DNA of 64,000 bases from Chloroflexota bacterium. Its GTDB lineage: Bacteria > Chloroflexota > Anaerolineae > Aggregatilineales > UBA2796. Shown piece after piece: positions 53,810 through 62,153 of this stretch. Every line of letters begins with the position of its first letter. Position 1 is the first letter of the stretch. The notes beneath the pieces were generated by a model. It was not told where the DNA came from. It was given only the letters and a program-made list of their open reading frames with translations, and did not search any database. A program made the translations under genes and the position numbers. The stretch covers positions 1 through 64,000 of the forward strand of contig JAJPHV010000001.1 of assembly GCA_021325095.1 (NCBI GenBank), read 5' to 3'.

Positions 53810-54106
53810 CTATTTCCCCGCTCGTAAAACCCACCACCCAATGAACAGGGCAAAGAGGATTAACCCCACCATATAAAGGACAACAGGCGGAACATTCACC
53901 ATACGCTCCTCACCTCCCCTCATTATCCGCAGCCCAATAAGGTACAAGACGACCACCAGCAAAAAGCCCGAACCAGCCACAGACAGGCTAAACGGCTTAT
54001 CCGACACAAACTGACCAAACAGCAGCGCCCCGGCTGCTATGTTGCCCAAATCCAGCAGTTTTTCCCCTATCCGACCCGGCTGATCTTCGCTATACCGTTT
54101 GACCAT
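53810..54106 (-). CDS. Small three-helix membrane protein
   Basis: The protein has 98 residues with three hydrophobic segments (around GALLFGQFV, FLLVVVLYLIGL and LYMVGLILFALFIGWW). No family recognised. ATG 54106 is a good candidate; the longer frame to 54169 adds 21 residues of mixed character. Confidence 0.6.
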   Translation of the reverse strand: MVKRYSEDQPGRIGEKLLDLGNIAAGALLFGQFVSDKPFSLSVAGSGFLLVVVLYLIGLRIMRGGEERMVNVPPVVLYMVGLILFALFIGWWVLRAGK

Positions 54107-54215
54107 CGCAGTCGTATCATAGCATACTCGCGCAAGCAGGCAGAGCCAACGGAAATTTCTATTGCTCACGGCGGGATGCTACACTACATCCTATGTGGTA
54201 CGAGGATGAGCGGCT

Positions 54216-54407
54216 ATGACAGCCATCGCCCAGGAATTGAGCCAGGTGGTGGGGATAGCGCCGGCCTGTGAGGCACGGAGTGTGCCACTGGCGCTCCATG
54301 TAGCGGATTTTGCAGGACTTTTCGGAGGTGCATTAGGCAAATTATTGCACAGGAGAAAAAGTCAATCTTCTATCAAACTGCCTGGCTTTGACCATATAGG
54401 AACTTGA
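54216..54407 (+). CDS. Possible N-terminal remnant of an IS3-type transposase, or chance frame
   Basis: The protein has 63 residues. ELSQVVGIAPACEARSVP loosely resembles the start of IS3-type OrfB proteins (ELS..VG.APAC.AL.VPR). The resemblance ends after 30 residues, and the rest is Lys/Ser-rich. No inverted repeat or DDE motif remains. GAGGAtg lies upstream. Confidence 0.25.
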   Translation: MTAIAQELSQVVGIAPACEARSVPLALHVADFAGLFGGALGKLLHRRKSQSSIKLPGFDHIGT

Positions 54408-54454
54408 ATAGCATAGGGGAAGCTAATGACCGACAGCAAGCATAGGAGACAAAC

Positions 54455-54508
54455 ATGGTTAGCAAAATTGCGTGCTTCACGGCTGTGCGGAGAATAAGGT
54501 ACAAATAA
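54455..54508 (+). CDS. 17-residue open frame before a terminator
   Basis: TAGGAG stands seven bases before the ATG, and the stop lies five bases before the hairpin at 54513. Encodes MVSKIACFTAVRRIRYK. It may be a leader peptide or a chance frame. Confidence 0.2.
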   Translation: MVSKIACFTAVRRIRYK

Positions 54509-54512
54509 GACT

Positions 54513-54544
54513 GTGTGGGCGGGGTTCCGCCCACACAAGCTTTT
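54513..54544. terminator. Terminator between converging transcripts
   Basis: GTGTGGGCGG (54513-54522) pairs with CCGCCCACAC (54527-54536) and is followed by AAGCTTTT on the + strand. It also lies just behind the - strand toxin gene. Confidence 0.78.
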
Positions 54545-54548
54545 CAGG

Positions 54549-54896
54549 CTATTTTATGTTGAGGAGGTCGTTCACACGGCCTTTTGCGATTTCTATGTCG
54601 CTGTTGAGGTGCTTGTCACGGGATTTTGTTACCCCGTGCAGGTAGATAATTTCATTCCCTCGCATGAAGTAGAAAAGCCTGATGAAACGCCCATTTGCGT
54701 TCACTCTCAGTTCCCAGAGTTTGCTTTCGATGTGTCGCGTGTGTGGGTAGGTTAGGGCCGTTCCCATCATCGCATGGAGTTGGATTTTTCGTTGAACTGT
54801 GGCCTGTTCGTTTTTTGCGAGACTGTCGATGAACTCTGTAACTGGTGAGCGGTTGTCGTTCTGGTAGAACTTCGGGGAAAATGGACTTTTCTCCAA
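54549..54896 (-). CDS. RelE/HigB-like toxin (Gp49 family)
   Basis: The protein has 115 residues. SPVTEFIDSLAKNEQATVQR, then KLWELRVNANGRFIRLFYF and YLHGVTKSRDK, match Gp49-type toxins that cut mRNA at the ribosome. The usual XRE antitoxin (HigA) directly downstream is absent; a terminator follows instead. The small gene at 55223 is 326 bases upstream and is not a recognisable HigA. Confidence 0.82.
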   Translation of the reverse strand: MEKSPFSPKFYQNDNRSPVTEFIDSLAKNEQATVQRKIQLHAMMGTALTYPHTRHIESKLWELRVNANGRFIRLFYFMRGNEIIYLHGVTKSRDKHLNSDIEIAKGRVNDLLNIK

Positions 54897-55222
54897 CTGC
54901 TAACCTCCTTCGATAGCCAATGAACAGGCGCAATAATCCCTGTAACTGGATTGACACCTGTTTTGGCAAGCGAAATGAGGTTTACATTGACATTGGAGTA
55001 TCAACCTTTCATTGCGGGTGCTGGATTCTTTACCTTCCAGCGAAATAGAGAATATGACAATTTTTTGATCCCGTCAAGTCTTGAACTTGTGTGCTAGTGT
55101 TTCGTTTAGAGCGACTTGGAAGCAATGCTGGAAATCGGTTTGAGGGGAGTGGATAGTGTGTTGCTGCACAAATGAATGTGCTATTGCAATTCAGTCTATG
55201 CTCCCCTCAATGGTGTAGTTCC
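54897..55222. other. Gene-free 326 bases
   Basis: No open frame, hairpin or repeat of note was seen apart from TTGACA-like hexamers near 54954 and 54990. Confidence 0.4.
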
Positions 55223-55435
55223 TTACTGTGAGTCCGGGAATTCCCCGCTGCTTCCCTCTAGTTTCATGAGTGCGTCGTGTTCCTGTTGGAGGAACTCTTC
55301 ATCTGTGAGTTCCGTTACCTTGTCCCATTCGCGCTTGAAAACGGGGTCGGTGAGCTTATAGGACATATAGGAATCCCAATTGATTAGGTTGACGCCCTGG
55401 TTCCCCTGACTGGCCTTACTTGTGCTGTCGCTCAT
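55223..55435 (-). CDS. Small acidic hypothetical protein
   Basis: The protein has 70 residues. VFKREWDKVTELTDEEFL is a charged helix somewhat like the toxin-contacting part of HigA antitoxins, but no HTH is present. GAGGGAG precedes the ATG. It may be unrelated to the toxin at 54549. Confidence 0.5.
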   Translation of the reverse strand: MSDSTSKASQGNQGVNLINWDSYMSYKLTDPVFKREWDKVTELTDEEFLQQEHDALMKLEGSSGEFPDSQ

Positions 55436-55808
55436 GAGTTCTCCCTCTTAAACTATACTGGACACTGGCTAGACAAGCAATGCTTGCCCACCTTTGCATC
55501 CAGTATGTGGAGATTTCGAGACTCTTTAGAAGCGCAGGGTCGATCCCTTGGGCTGCTAAGTTATAGCGAAAATAATAGCAAGGTCACAGCATATTGTCAA
55601 GTTATAGGATATATCAGGTGAGGGCATTTTCGCCATGACTATGCCGTCCTCAGTCGCACAACCTTTCTTTTGCGACACATCTGCGGCCTCACCACCTGAT
55701 TCAGTGCTGGTATAACAAAGGTTTCGTGCCTGGGTTGAAAATGAGAATAACCGATAGTTTTGGCGGAGAGGATATACGGGGGCAACAAGCTATGGGGTGC
55801 GGTGGCCG
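55436..55808. other. Gene-free 373 bases
   Basis: No supported gene or strong hairpin was seen. Confidence 0.4.
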
Positions 55809-55904
55809 CTACTTGGTCGTTTTTCTCGCACCCTGAGCCAACAGGTAGTAAATCCCTGCAAAAACCACTAACGCGCCAGCGATCATCAGAAGTAGCCAGA
55901 GCAT
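55809..55904 (-). CDS. 31-residue single-helix membrane peptide
   Basis: MLWLLLMIAGALVVF is the start of one membrane helix, followed by a basic tail (ARKTTK). The ATG overlaps closely with the preceding stop (one base between), so translation is probably coupled. It is too short for ordinary frame filters. Confidence 0.5.
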   Translation of the reverse strand: MLWLLLMIAGALVVFAGIYYLLAQGARKTTK

Positions 55905-55905
55905 C

Positions 55906-55992
55906 TTAGTGCTTGGCTTGACGAGTGCCCAGGTAGACAAACACAGCAATGATCGCTAGTGCGCCCAAAATCATCAAGAATAGTTCAACCAT
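55906..55992 (-). CDS. 28-residue single-helix membrane peptide
   Basis: MVELFLMILGALAIIAVFVY forms one membrane helix with a basic end (RQAKH). GAGGAGGTG precedes the ATG by about eight bases, within the preceding gene's end. A sibling peptide follows (55809). Confidence 0.55.
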   Translation of the reverse strand: MVELFLMILGALAIIAVFVYLGTRQAKH

Positions 55993-55995
55993 TCA

Positions 55996-56148
55996 TTATT
56001 CACCTCCTCTGGTTAGATAATATGCGAACGCATACGCACTCGCAAAACTTGCCAACCCAAGCAGAAGAATGCTCCATCGAAACGGGCTTGTGCCAGGGAC
56101 AATCTGAGCGATCACCAGTCCTGCAAAGACCAGATTCCCCCACTCCAT
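55996..56148 (-). CDS. 50-residue two-helix membrane peptide
   Basis: MEWGNLVFAGLVIAQIVPG, then WSILLLGLASFASAYAFAYY, give two membrane helices. The stop lies inside the ribosome site of the next peptide, so the three tiny genes (55809-56148) form one unit. The upstream ribosome site is weak. Function unknown; toxins of type I systems, holins and small regulatory peptides look alike. Confidence 0.5.
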   Translation of the reverse strand: MEWGNLVFAGLVIAQIVPGTSPFRWSILLLGLASFASAYAFAYYLTRGGE

Positions 56149-56290
56149 CAACTATCGGCGAATTTGCCCCGTTGCTTGCGGGTCAACACCATTTTCCGAG
56201 CCATAGCGCGTCATAGCACGCCAGATAAAGAAAAAGCCAGTATGGCTGCACTGGATTTGACAGTTCCCAAAAGCGGTTGTCTGCAACAGT

Positions 56291-56524
56291 TCATGACGGC
56301 GCGAGTTGCCAGCGCCCATCAGGAAGTCGCTCCCAATGTAACTGGCAATCGTTCTCAACCTCGGCGGACTGCCAATTTGGGGCAATAACGTAGAAATATG
56401 GAGGCGTGTGTGTGGAGTGCATATAAACCCCTGCCCAGACCTCTTCTGTTGATGATCTGCGAGCAATTTCTTCGTCGCAGGCGCGTATAGCTTCCTCTGC
56501 TGTATTAAAGTGTTGTCTCGTCAT
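56291..56524 (-). CDS. Small hypothetical protein
   Basis: The protein has 77 residues. FNTAEEAIRACDEEIARRSS, then PPYFYVIAPNWQSAEVEND, suggests a compact alpha/beta fold. GAGGAG precedes the ATG. No family recognised. Confidence 0.6.
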   Translation of the reverse strand: MTRQHFNTAEEAIRACDEEIARRSSTEEVWAGVYMHSTHTPPYFYVIAPNWQSAEVENDCQLHWERLPDGRWQLAPS

Positions 56525-56820
56525 TCACGTCTCCTCGTAATGATCAGCTTTTGTCCTCAGTAGGGCGTTCTGATATTCAGCTTATCCCCTAGTGCATTAT
56601 CAAGAGACCTTTTCGGGAATGGCTAGCTGTTTTTCGGCAGCATAAGGGCAAACAGGCACAATTCGTTTGCCGACTACATCTCCGGGCTTTGCACTAGCTA
56701 TATCCTCCGCCTGATTATCATTTAGAGCGGTACGTCTCTATGCGGCTAGTGGCGTTGAACAAATCACATCTGAGATTATACGGTAATCTTGGGAAGAGAT
56801 AGTAGCTGATAGGAGCAATT

Positions 56821-56976
56821 TTGGCGATTCAATCACAACTGCCCATTTATGGAATGCTGATCATTCTATTCATCATTGTGGCGCTCATCGAGATTTATAC
56901 GATACTCAGGGGCTACGGTGATGTACCCAAAGAATTGCGGGAACTGCACGAGCGCAAGAAACGGGAGCATTTGTAA
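56821..56976 (+). CDS. 51-residue single-helix membrane protein
   Basis: The protein starts with TTG after AGGAG (six bases). GMLIILFIIVALIEIYTIL is one membrane helix and the tail is highly charged (ELRELHERKKREHL). No family recognised. Confidence 0.5.
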   Translation: MAIQSQLPIYGMLIILFIIVALIEIYTILRGYGDVPKELRELHERKKREHL

Positions 56977-57001
56977 ATCGAAGCCGTTGATACACACTCG
57001 T

Positions 57002-57172
57002 TCACATCTTGTGGTGGTTCCCTCGATTTACACGGGTAAAGCGCAGGGTATCTTCATCAAGTATTTCAACGTGGAATTCGTCGCCTCGGTTGAAGCCATG
57101 TTGTGCGATCACGGCCTTTGGAACCGTGATTTGCCCCTTCGTAGTAAGAGTTACGGATGTGGGGTATGTCAT
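57002..57172 (-). CDS. AbrB/MazE/SpoVT-type DNA-binding protein
   Basis: The protein has 56 residues. TSVTLTTKGQITVPKAVI is the swapped-hairpin signature of the AbrB fold, as in antitoxins and transition regulators. The start overlaps the upstream gene's stop (ATGA). No PIN toxin follows downstream. It is hidden from simple frame lists by its length. Confidence 0.82.
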   Translation of the reverse strand: MTYPTSVTLTTKGQITVPKAVIAQHGFNRGDEFHVEILDEDTLRFTRVNRGNHHKM

Positions 57173-57441
57173 CGTGCTTTCTGAAATAATGGCAGGTCGC
57201 CGAACTGCACTGGGCGCCGCCCTTGGCGCTTTATTTGGGGCTGCGCAAGGTTGTCATGGCGCGCACTCCCTGTTGAGACATAGTTGAAGCCACTGCTGAC
57301 AAAGCGCTGCATGGTCGTGCCTGGGGGAAGCTGGCCGTAGTAGTCAAAGAGTTCAAACATGCGCTCTTGCCACGATGGCTTGGGGGCGCTGACGTTTCGA
57401 TGCTGCCTTAGAAATTCTTGGTAGCCTGCTTTGTCGCTCAT
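57169..57441 (-). CDS. Hypothetical protein coupled to the AbrB-type gene
   Basis: The protein has 90 residues, basic at the end, with a helical middle (WQERMFELFDYYGQL). It overlaps the AbrB-type gene by four bases, so the two are likely an operon and perhaps a toxin-antitoxin-like pair. No toxin motif is seen. Confidence 0.6.
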   Translation of the reverse strand: MSDKAGYQEFLRQHRNVSAPKPSWQERMFELFDYYGQLPPGTTMQRFVSSGFNYVSTGSARHDNLAQPQIKRQGRRPVQFGDLPLFQKAR

Positions 57442-57493
57442 CTCTCATGGTAGCACGCAAGCCTGGGCAAGCTCAAGCACAAAGCAAGGGGGT

Positions 57494-57750
57494 TCACGGT
57501 CTTCTGTATATCGCGTGTGTGCCAACCCGACGCAGGACAATGATGTCCTGATGGATTTGAAATGTCAGCCGATAACGCTCGTCAACTCTGGCTTCCCAGA
57601 TGTCGTCTTCGTGCCCCATTTTCTTGGCTGCGAGGCTTGGGTGACGAATATCCTGAGCTAAAAAGACCAGTTGCGCTGCACTTTCTTTTGGATGGTTGGC
57701 GGGAGTTAATTGAATTGCTTGGTAAACGGTTGGGTTCGGAGGAATTTCAT
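57494..57750 (-). pseudogene. RelE/YafQ-like toxin, broken by a stop and a frameshift
   Basis: The frame reads MKFLRTQPFTKQFN, then TAA, LPPTIQKKVQ and, after a one-base shift, AQLVFLAQDIRHPSLAAKKM and DIWEARVDERYRLTFQ to RRVGTHAIYRRP. This is a RelE/YafQ fold with the conserved end. The ATG overlaps the antitoxin stop at 57747. The 257-base length is one short of 258. The toxin cannot be made as written. Confidence 0.8.
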
Positions 57751-58037
57751 GAATGGGCGTTTAGGTCTGCGACAAGCTCCTCCATACTGTCAAATACCTC
57801 ATAGTCGCCCATTTTCAGAGCCGCATTGACTTCCCGCTCCCCTCTCTGCCATTCCTCGCTCCAAAACCACGCTTGATCTGCGAGGACATGCTTGGGGCGT
57901 TTGAGGTGTGGAATGGGCAGTTCACTGGGCTTGGCCTCACTCAAATCCCGCGCCAATTTACTCGCCGGCTCCAAATAATCAGCGCGTTTGGCAAACTTCT
58001 GTTGGGTTTCTGGGGATAAAACAACGGTCTGGGCCAT
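57747..58037 (-). CDS. Antitoxin for the broken RelE-like toxin
   Basis: The protein has 96 residues. SEEWQRGEREVNAALKMGDY, then EVFDSMEELVADL, is typical of the C-terminal neutralising half of AbrB-like or Phd-like antitoxins. It is immediately upstream of and coupled to the toxin remnant. ATG 58037 starts MAQTVVLSP. Confidence 0.75.
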   Translation of the reverse strand: MAQTVVLSPETQQKFAKRADYLEPASKLARDLSEAKPSELPIPHLKRPKHVLADQAWFWSEEWQRGEREVNAALKMGDYEVFDSMEELVADLNAHS

Positions 58038-58237
58038 AGCTGGCTGCATGATAACACGCGCATACAAGCGAAGTCCAGAGCAGCACCACTGCTGACGCTC
58101 AAGGTGGGCAAAGCAAATGCAAGCGTAAACACCGTGAAGGTACAGCCAGCCAGAAAGTGTGCTATCCTGACGTGAAGGTAGGTGGCTGTCGCCTGATGCT
58201 CAACCGTCCGCGACCTTTGTAGTTTGGGGGCAGGACT

Positions 58238-58675
58238 ATGAAAGTTTCTGACATCCTGAGGAAAAAACCGTCCGAGGTCTTTACCATCCGCCCAGAGCAA
58301 TCACTTCTTGATGCCTGCCAACTCCTCGCCAGCAAGAATGTCGGGGCACTCGTGGTTGTAGATGATCATCACACGCCTGTCGGGATCGTCTCCGAGCGCG
58401 ACATCGTGCGCCAACTGGCAACCAGGGCCGCTTCCCCAAAGTCGCTCAAGGTGGGCAACGTGATGACCAAAGAGCTACTCATCGCCCTCCCCGATGACGA
58501 TATTGCCTACGTGAGCAACACCATGACCCACAAGCGCATCCGTCATCTGCCTGTCCTGCAAGACGGGAAACTCGTGGGTATTGTGTCTATCGGTGATGTG
58601 GTCAAGGCTCAACTGGACTATTTTGAGGGTGAAGCGCGCACCCTTCAACAGTACATCAATGGTGGGTATGCCTAA
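58238..58675 (+). CDS. Two-CBS-domain protein
   Basis: The protein has 145 residues with two CBS motifs (VFTIRPEQSLLDACQLL, then VSERDIVRQ, and a second with RHLPVLQDGKLVGIVSIGD). CBS pairs bind adenosine nucleotides and control a partner protein. No fused enzyme domain is present. GGGGGCAGG precedes the ATG. Confidence 0.92.
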   Translation: MKVSDILRKKPSEVFTIRPEQSLLDACQLLASKNVGALVVVDDHHTPVGIVSERDIVRQLATRAASPKSLKVGNVMTKELLIALPDDDIAYVSNTMTHKRIRHLPVLQDGKLVGIVSIGDVVKAQLDYFEGEARTLQQYINGGYA

Positions 58676-58745
58676 TCTCACGCAACCAGGTGGCAGTCTG
58701 CCTACCGCAAACGAATATCGCACATGTCACCTCTTATACTCACCA

Positions 58746-59129
58746 TTAGCCTGTTAATCCCTTCTGGTGAAGTTCCATGAGTGCTTTGAGGGTCTTGGGT
58801 TGAAAGTACAGGTCACGTTCAATGGGCAGTCCCAACGGGCCACGCGCTGCCTCAAGCTCTGATAGCGAAAAGTGCCTTAATTCAAGTTCAAACCCCGATA
58901 CCAAGCCAAAAAACATAAAATCCACCTTTGGCTTGTCCGAGTCCATGTAGCCTTCTTCGTCTACTGGTGAGCCATCTGAGGCATACCATGTCCAGTTTGA
59001 ATCTGGCGTAAAGAACTTCAACATGGCCTGAGCCTCAAGCCCCTTCTCTTCCCCACTATACAGCGCTGGTAAGCGTTCGCGGGACTCAGGATCAAGTATC
59101 CCTTCATGTCGGGGAATCTCAGGAGACAT
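58746..59129 (-). CDS. DUF2958 protein
   Basis: The protein has 127 residues. LPALYSGEEKGLEAQAMLKF, then WTWYASDG, FFGLVSGFELELRHFSLSEL and IERDLYF, match DUF2958, a small family common in conjugative elements and plasmids, function unknown. ATG 59129 begins the conserved region. Confidence 0.85.
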   Translation of the reverse strand: MSPEIPRHEGILDPESRERLPALYSGEEKGLEAQAMLKFFTPDSNWTWYASDGSPVDEEGYMDSDKPKVDFMFFGLVSGFELELRHFSLSELEAARGPLGLPIERDLYFQPKTLKALMELHQKGLTG

Positions 59130-59198
59130 AAGAACATGATAGCAGATGAAAGTAACGTCAGGCTGCCCGCTGACAGAAAACGACGAAACAGGAGCCAC

Positions 59199-59600
59199 TT
59201 ACGCAACTGTCCCCTCTCCGAGGGCTGCCTCGACTTTGTTCAACAATTCCAGTGGGCTAAACGGCTTCACCATGTAATCATCTGCGCCTGCCGCCTGGCC
59301 TACCTGTCGATCCCAACGCTGGCCTTTGACCGTCAGCAGGATAATGAAGATAGGGCGGGTAGCCTTGTCAGCTTTGAGGAGGCGGCATACATCCAAGCCG
59401 TCCAACTGGCCCTTGGGCATCTGAATGTCCAGGATCATTAACTCCGGCAACTCGGCCTGGGCCAGTGCCAGAGCTTGGTCTCCGTTGGCCGCCGTCAGAA
59501 TCCGAAGCGGATTTGAACTGGCCTCTAGCGTCACCTGGAGCAATTCGCGTACTTGAGGTTGATCATCGACGATCAGAACTGTTCTCATTGTTGCGGCCAT
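59199..59600 (-). CDS. CheY-like response regulator receiver
   Basis: The protein has 133 residues and a single receiver domain: VLIVDDQPQV (acidic pair), LMILDIQMPKG with the phosphoacceptor Asp, and DDYMVKPFSP with the conserved Lys. There is no output domain, so it must act on a partner protein. No histidine kinase is adjacent. An internal ATG (MRTVLIV) is possible. Confidence 0.92.
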   Translation of the reverse strand: MAATMRTVLIVDDQPQVRELLQVTLEASSNPLRILTAANGDQALALAQAELPELMILDIQMPKGQLDGLDVCRLLKADKATRPIFIILLTVKGQRWDRQVGQAAGADDYMVKPFSPLELLNKVEAALGEGTVA

Positions 59601-59712
59601 TGTGTCCTCTTGTCCAACATCCTCAAGCCCCGGCTTTTGAGTGTAAGCACCGCGAATAGCCCCTCGATTGGCCTAGAAATGGCTTCCGGCGCACCGCGCG
59701 ACCTATGGGCAG

Positions 59713-60066
59713 TCAGCTAAACCGGACTTTGATGCGCAGATCACCGAGGCGTAGCTCATCGCCGTGCCGCAACTGCTGGTCGGTGGTGACCGACAGCCCT
59801 TGGCCGTTGAGCCATGTGCCGTTGGTGCTACCCAGGTCGGCCACATAGACCGCATCATTTGTAACGGTCAGTTGGAGATGGCGGCGCGACACGCCCTTCT
59901 GCTCTGCCCCAAACGGGCTAAGGTCGATGTGAGGTTGCGAATCCGGGCTGTCGGTACGCCGCCCAATGATAAGCACCTCAGCTTTCGGTAAGGTCAACTG
60001 TCCATCGTCAATCTCGAAAATGATCGTGGGTGGTCTTTCTCGGTTGGGAAGCGGCACGGTGGTCAT
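59713..60066 (-). CDS. FHA-domain protein
   Basis: The protein has 117 residues. LIIGRRTDSPD, then VSRRHLQLTV and DLGSTNGTWLNG, are the phosphothreonine-binding residues of an FHA domain. It lies 112 bases upstream of the response regulator on the same strand, so the two may share a signalling path. ATG 60066 is used. Confidence 0.92.
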   Translation of the reverse strand: MTTVPLPNRERPPTIIFEIDDGQLTLPKAEVLIIGRRTDSPDSQPHIDLSPFGAEQKGVSRRHLQLTVTNDAVYVADLGSTNGTWLNGQGLSVTTDQQLRHGDELRLGDLRIKVRFS

Positions 60067-60318
60067 GATGTCGTCTCCAATGTCGGGCCTCACTTGATGA
60101 AGTGTTGAGCATCCTTACGATCAATAACGTATGGTCAAGCCAGGGGTTACGGGCGGGCGCTGTCCAACCCGAAATTTCTCACAAACTTCACAAAAAGTTT
60201 ACGCCTACGGTTTTTGGGAGATATACAGGCAGCGTAGCAAACCGCTGCACCGTATCGTCAATTAATTCGGCTGCGATCTCAGAAGTGATATGGGCCGGGA
60301 TGGGTCAATCCCTTCGAC

Positions 60319-61167
60319 TCACCCACCTGGACACACATTCTCGCATGGCACACCATCGTGGTCGCGGTCAAGCCGCGAATTGCCCGCTCTCAGGCACGCA
60401 TACGCCTGGTCACACGTCAATTGAGAACACGTAGCGCTCAAATTGGGACAGACCGCCCCTTGCGCTGGCTGAGGGGCAACAGGTGGTAATGGTGTAAACG
60501 TTGGTGTCCTGGTAGGTCTAGGGGTTGCAGTTGGTCTGGGCGTCCTCGTGGGTCGGGGTGTACTTGTGGGTGTTGGAGTTGGTGCACCCAGAAAGTCAAT
60601 ATCAAGCACAGGATGCAGTTCAATCCCGTTTCGCGCAACACCCCGCTGCCCATGTATGAAATCAAAGAAACCAATGCCAGTCACTTTCACTGTCAGGTTC
60701 GCGTTTTGATAGCTGCCAGTCGCGTGTAATTGTGCGTCAAACTTTGCCCTGGCCTGGGCAATTTGTGCGGCAAAGGGACTGCCCAATACACAATCTGGCG
60801 CGGGAATCTCAGCAATCATGGTCTTCCCATTGGCATCGCGTAGTGCTAAATGATAATCTGAGTCACCGACTTCAAGTTTGTAAGCAAATAGCGTGGCCGT
60901 CACCACAAACACAGTGGTCTCTGTTGGCGCAATCCGATTTTTGTCAGGGAGCGTGCGGGGCTTGGGCAGAGCCACCAGTTGCGCAATCGTTGTCTCGGTA
61001 GGCGCAGCCAGATTGACCAAGCCTGCATCCAAGTCAGTGCCGATCTTGACGGGCCAGCGCTCCGTTCCACAGACAGCCTGAGCCAGCGAGGGGACGCGAT
61101 GGGTATCTCCTCCGAGAAAAAGAAATACACTTCCCACAAAAATAAAGATGGCGGTGAGTCGTCGCAT
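60319..61167 (-). CDS. Secreted Excalibur-domain protein
   Basis: The protein has 282 residues. Residues 1-30 form a signal peptide (IFIFVGSVFLFLGG). A beta-rich domain of about 150 residues follows, then a Pro/Thr linker of roughly 40 residues and an Excalibur motif (DRDHDGVPCENVCP) that binds calcium. Similar C-termini are fused to nucleases and surface proteins; no nuclease motif is seen here. Pro/Thr linkers of this style are common in Chloroflexota. ATG 61167 gives the signal peptide. Confidence 0.85.
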   Translation of the reverse strand: MRRLTAIFIFVGSVFLFLGGDTHRVPSLAQAVCGTERWPVKIGTDLDAGLVNLAAPTETTIAQLVALPKPRTLPDKNRIAPTETTVFVVTATLFAYKLEVGDSDYHLALRDANGKTMIAEIPAPDCVLGSPFAAQIAQARAKFDAQLHATGSYQNANLTVKVTGIGFFDFIHGQRGVARNGIELHPVLDIDFLGAPTPTPTSTPRPTRTPRPTATPRPTRTPTFTPLPPVAPQPAQGAVCPNLSATCSQLTCDQAYACLRAGNSRLDRDHDGVPCENVCPGG

Positions 61168-61286
61168 GAGATGCCCTCCAAACTTTCTCATAGGAACTGT
61201 ATTGCACAACAACTATACCTCAGTTCGCTTGCTTTGGCGCAGAAGAGCGGCTCTGTTCGTGGAAAATGGAGCATTCGACGTAGAGC

Positions 61287-61688
61287 CTACAGTTGCGGCT
61301 TTTTGTTCAGTAGCCCTCTGGCATGAAATTCCAGTTCTTGCCAGAAGACATCTTCAACAAAGTGATCCCGAATGGCTTGGGCGATGTGATGCAAATCTTC
61401 CTCAGTCAGTTGCGCAATCTCCGCTTCTGTCAAGTTCACCTGTTGCAAGTCATCCTGGGCCACACGCACCAGTGGCACGAGCTTGTCTGGGGTACTGCCC
61501 ACTTTTGGGAAGCGCAGGTCAATCGCCTCCCGCATCCACAGCCCATACTCCCCTTGCATCACTTTGTCCAACAATACCAGCGCAAAGGTTGCCTGGTGCG
61601 CAATGGGAAGCTGCTGGAAGCGCTCAAGCACTTCGTCTTTCAGTTTCAGAATTTGCTCTGGGTCAGTCACTCCCCTTTCCTGGTTCAT
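61287..61688 (-). CDS. Hypothetical protein
   Basis: The protein has 133 residues, helical and acidic (LTEAEIAQLTEEDLHHIAQA). No family recognised. It overlaps the gene at 61685 by four bases, and so belongs to the operon 62660-61287. Confidence 0.6.
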   Translation of the reverse strand: MNQERGVTDPEQILKLKDEVLERFQQLPIAHQATFALVLLDKVMQGEYGLWMREAIDLRFPKVGSTPDKLVPLVRVAQDDLQQVNLTEAEIAQLTEEDLHHIAQAIRDHFVEDVFWQELEFHARGLLNKKPQL

Positions 61689-62128
61689 GGTTCCTCAAGC
61701 GATGTGGGCACTGAATCAAGCCACACTCCATACTCTGCCTGGTACTTGGGGTCGGACTCAATGGTCTTTTTGAGCGACTCAAAATCTACCTCATGGGTCA
61801 TGGGCGTATCGGCGGTTGGGTACTCTTCCTGGGCTTGCACCAGACTTTCCAGAGGCCGGGTGCGGGCCTGGGCTTGCCGTTCCAGGTCACGTTCTTGTTC
61901 CTCCGGTGTGCGCGGGTCTTCCTGGATAAGCATTAACCGGGTGTGTGGGGACAAGGGCAAGAGCGGTGTGGCCGTCACGCCAAACTGCGCAATGTCGCGT
62001 TGCGAAAACATCTCGTTTTGCAGGGGCAGTTCCCGCGCCCTGTCTTGCTCTTTTTGCCTGCGGGTGCGGGTATCCACAAACTCACCCGTAAACATATCCT
62101 GCTGTAGTGGTCTTTCAGCTTTACTCAT
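61685..62128 (-). CDS. Hypothetical protein
   Basis: The protein has 147 residues, charged and probably partly disordered (EERDLERQ-like segments). Short motifs (QQDMFTGEFVDTRTRRQKE) recur in small proteins of mobile elements, but no domain is recognised. ATG 62128 is used in preference to 62164. Confidence 0.6.
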   Translation of the reverse strand: MSKAERPLQQDMFTGEFVDTRTRRQKEQDRARELPLQNEMFSQRDIAQFGVTATPLLPLSPHTRLMLIQEDPRTPEEQERDLERQAQARTRPLESLVQAQEEYPTADTPMTHEVDFESLKKTIESDPKYQAEYGVWLDSVPTSLEEP

Positions 62129-62153
62129 ACAATTTACACACTGTCCTGACCCT

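Noticed and set aside
56152-56466. A 104-residue - strand frame with two Cys
   Set aside because: It overlaps the better-supported gene at 56291-56524, and only its last 45 residues look plausible.
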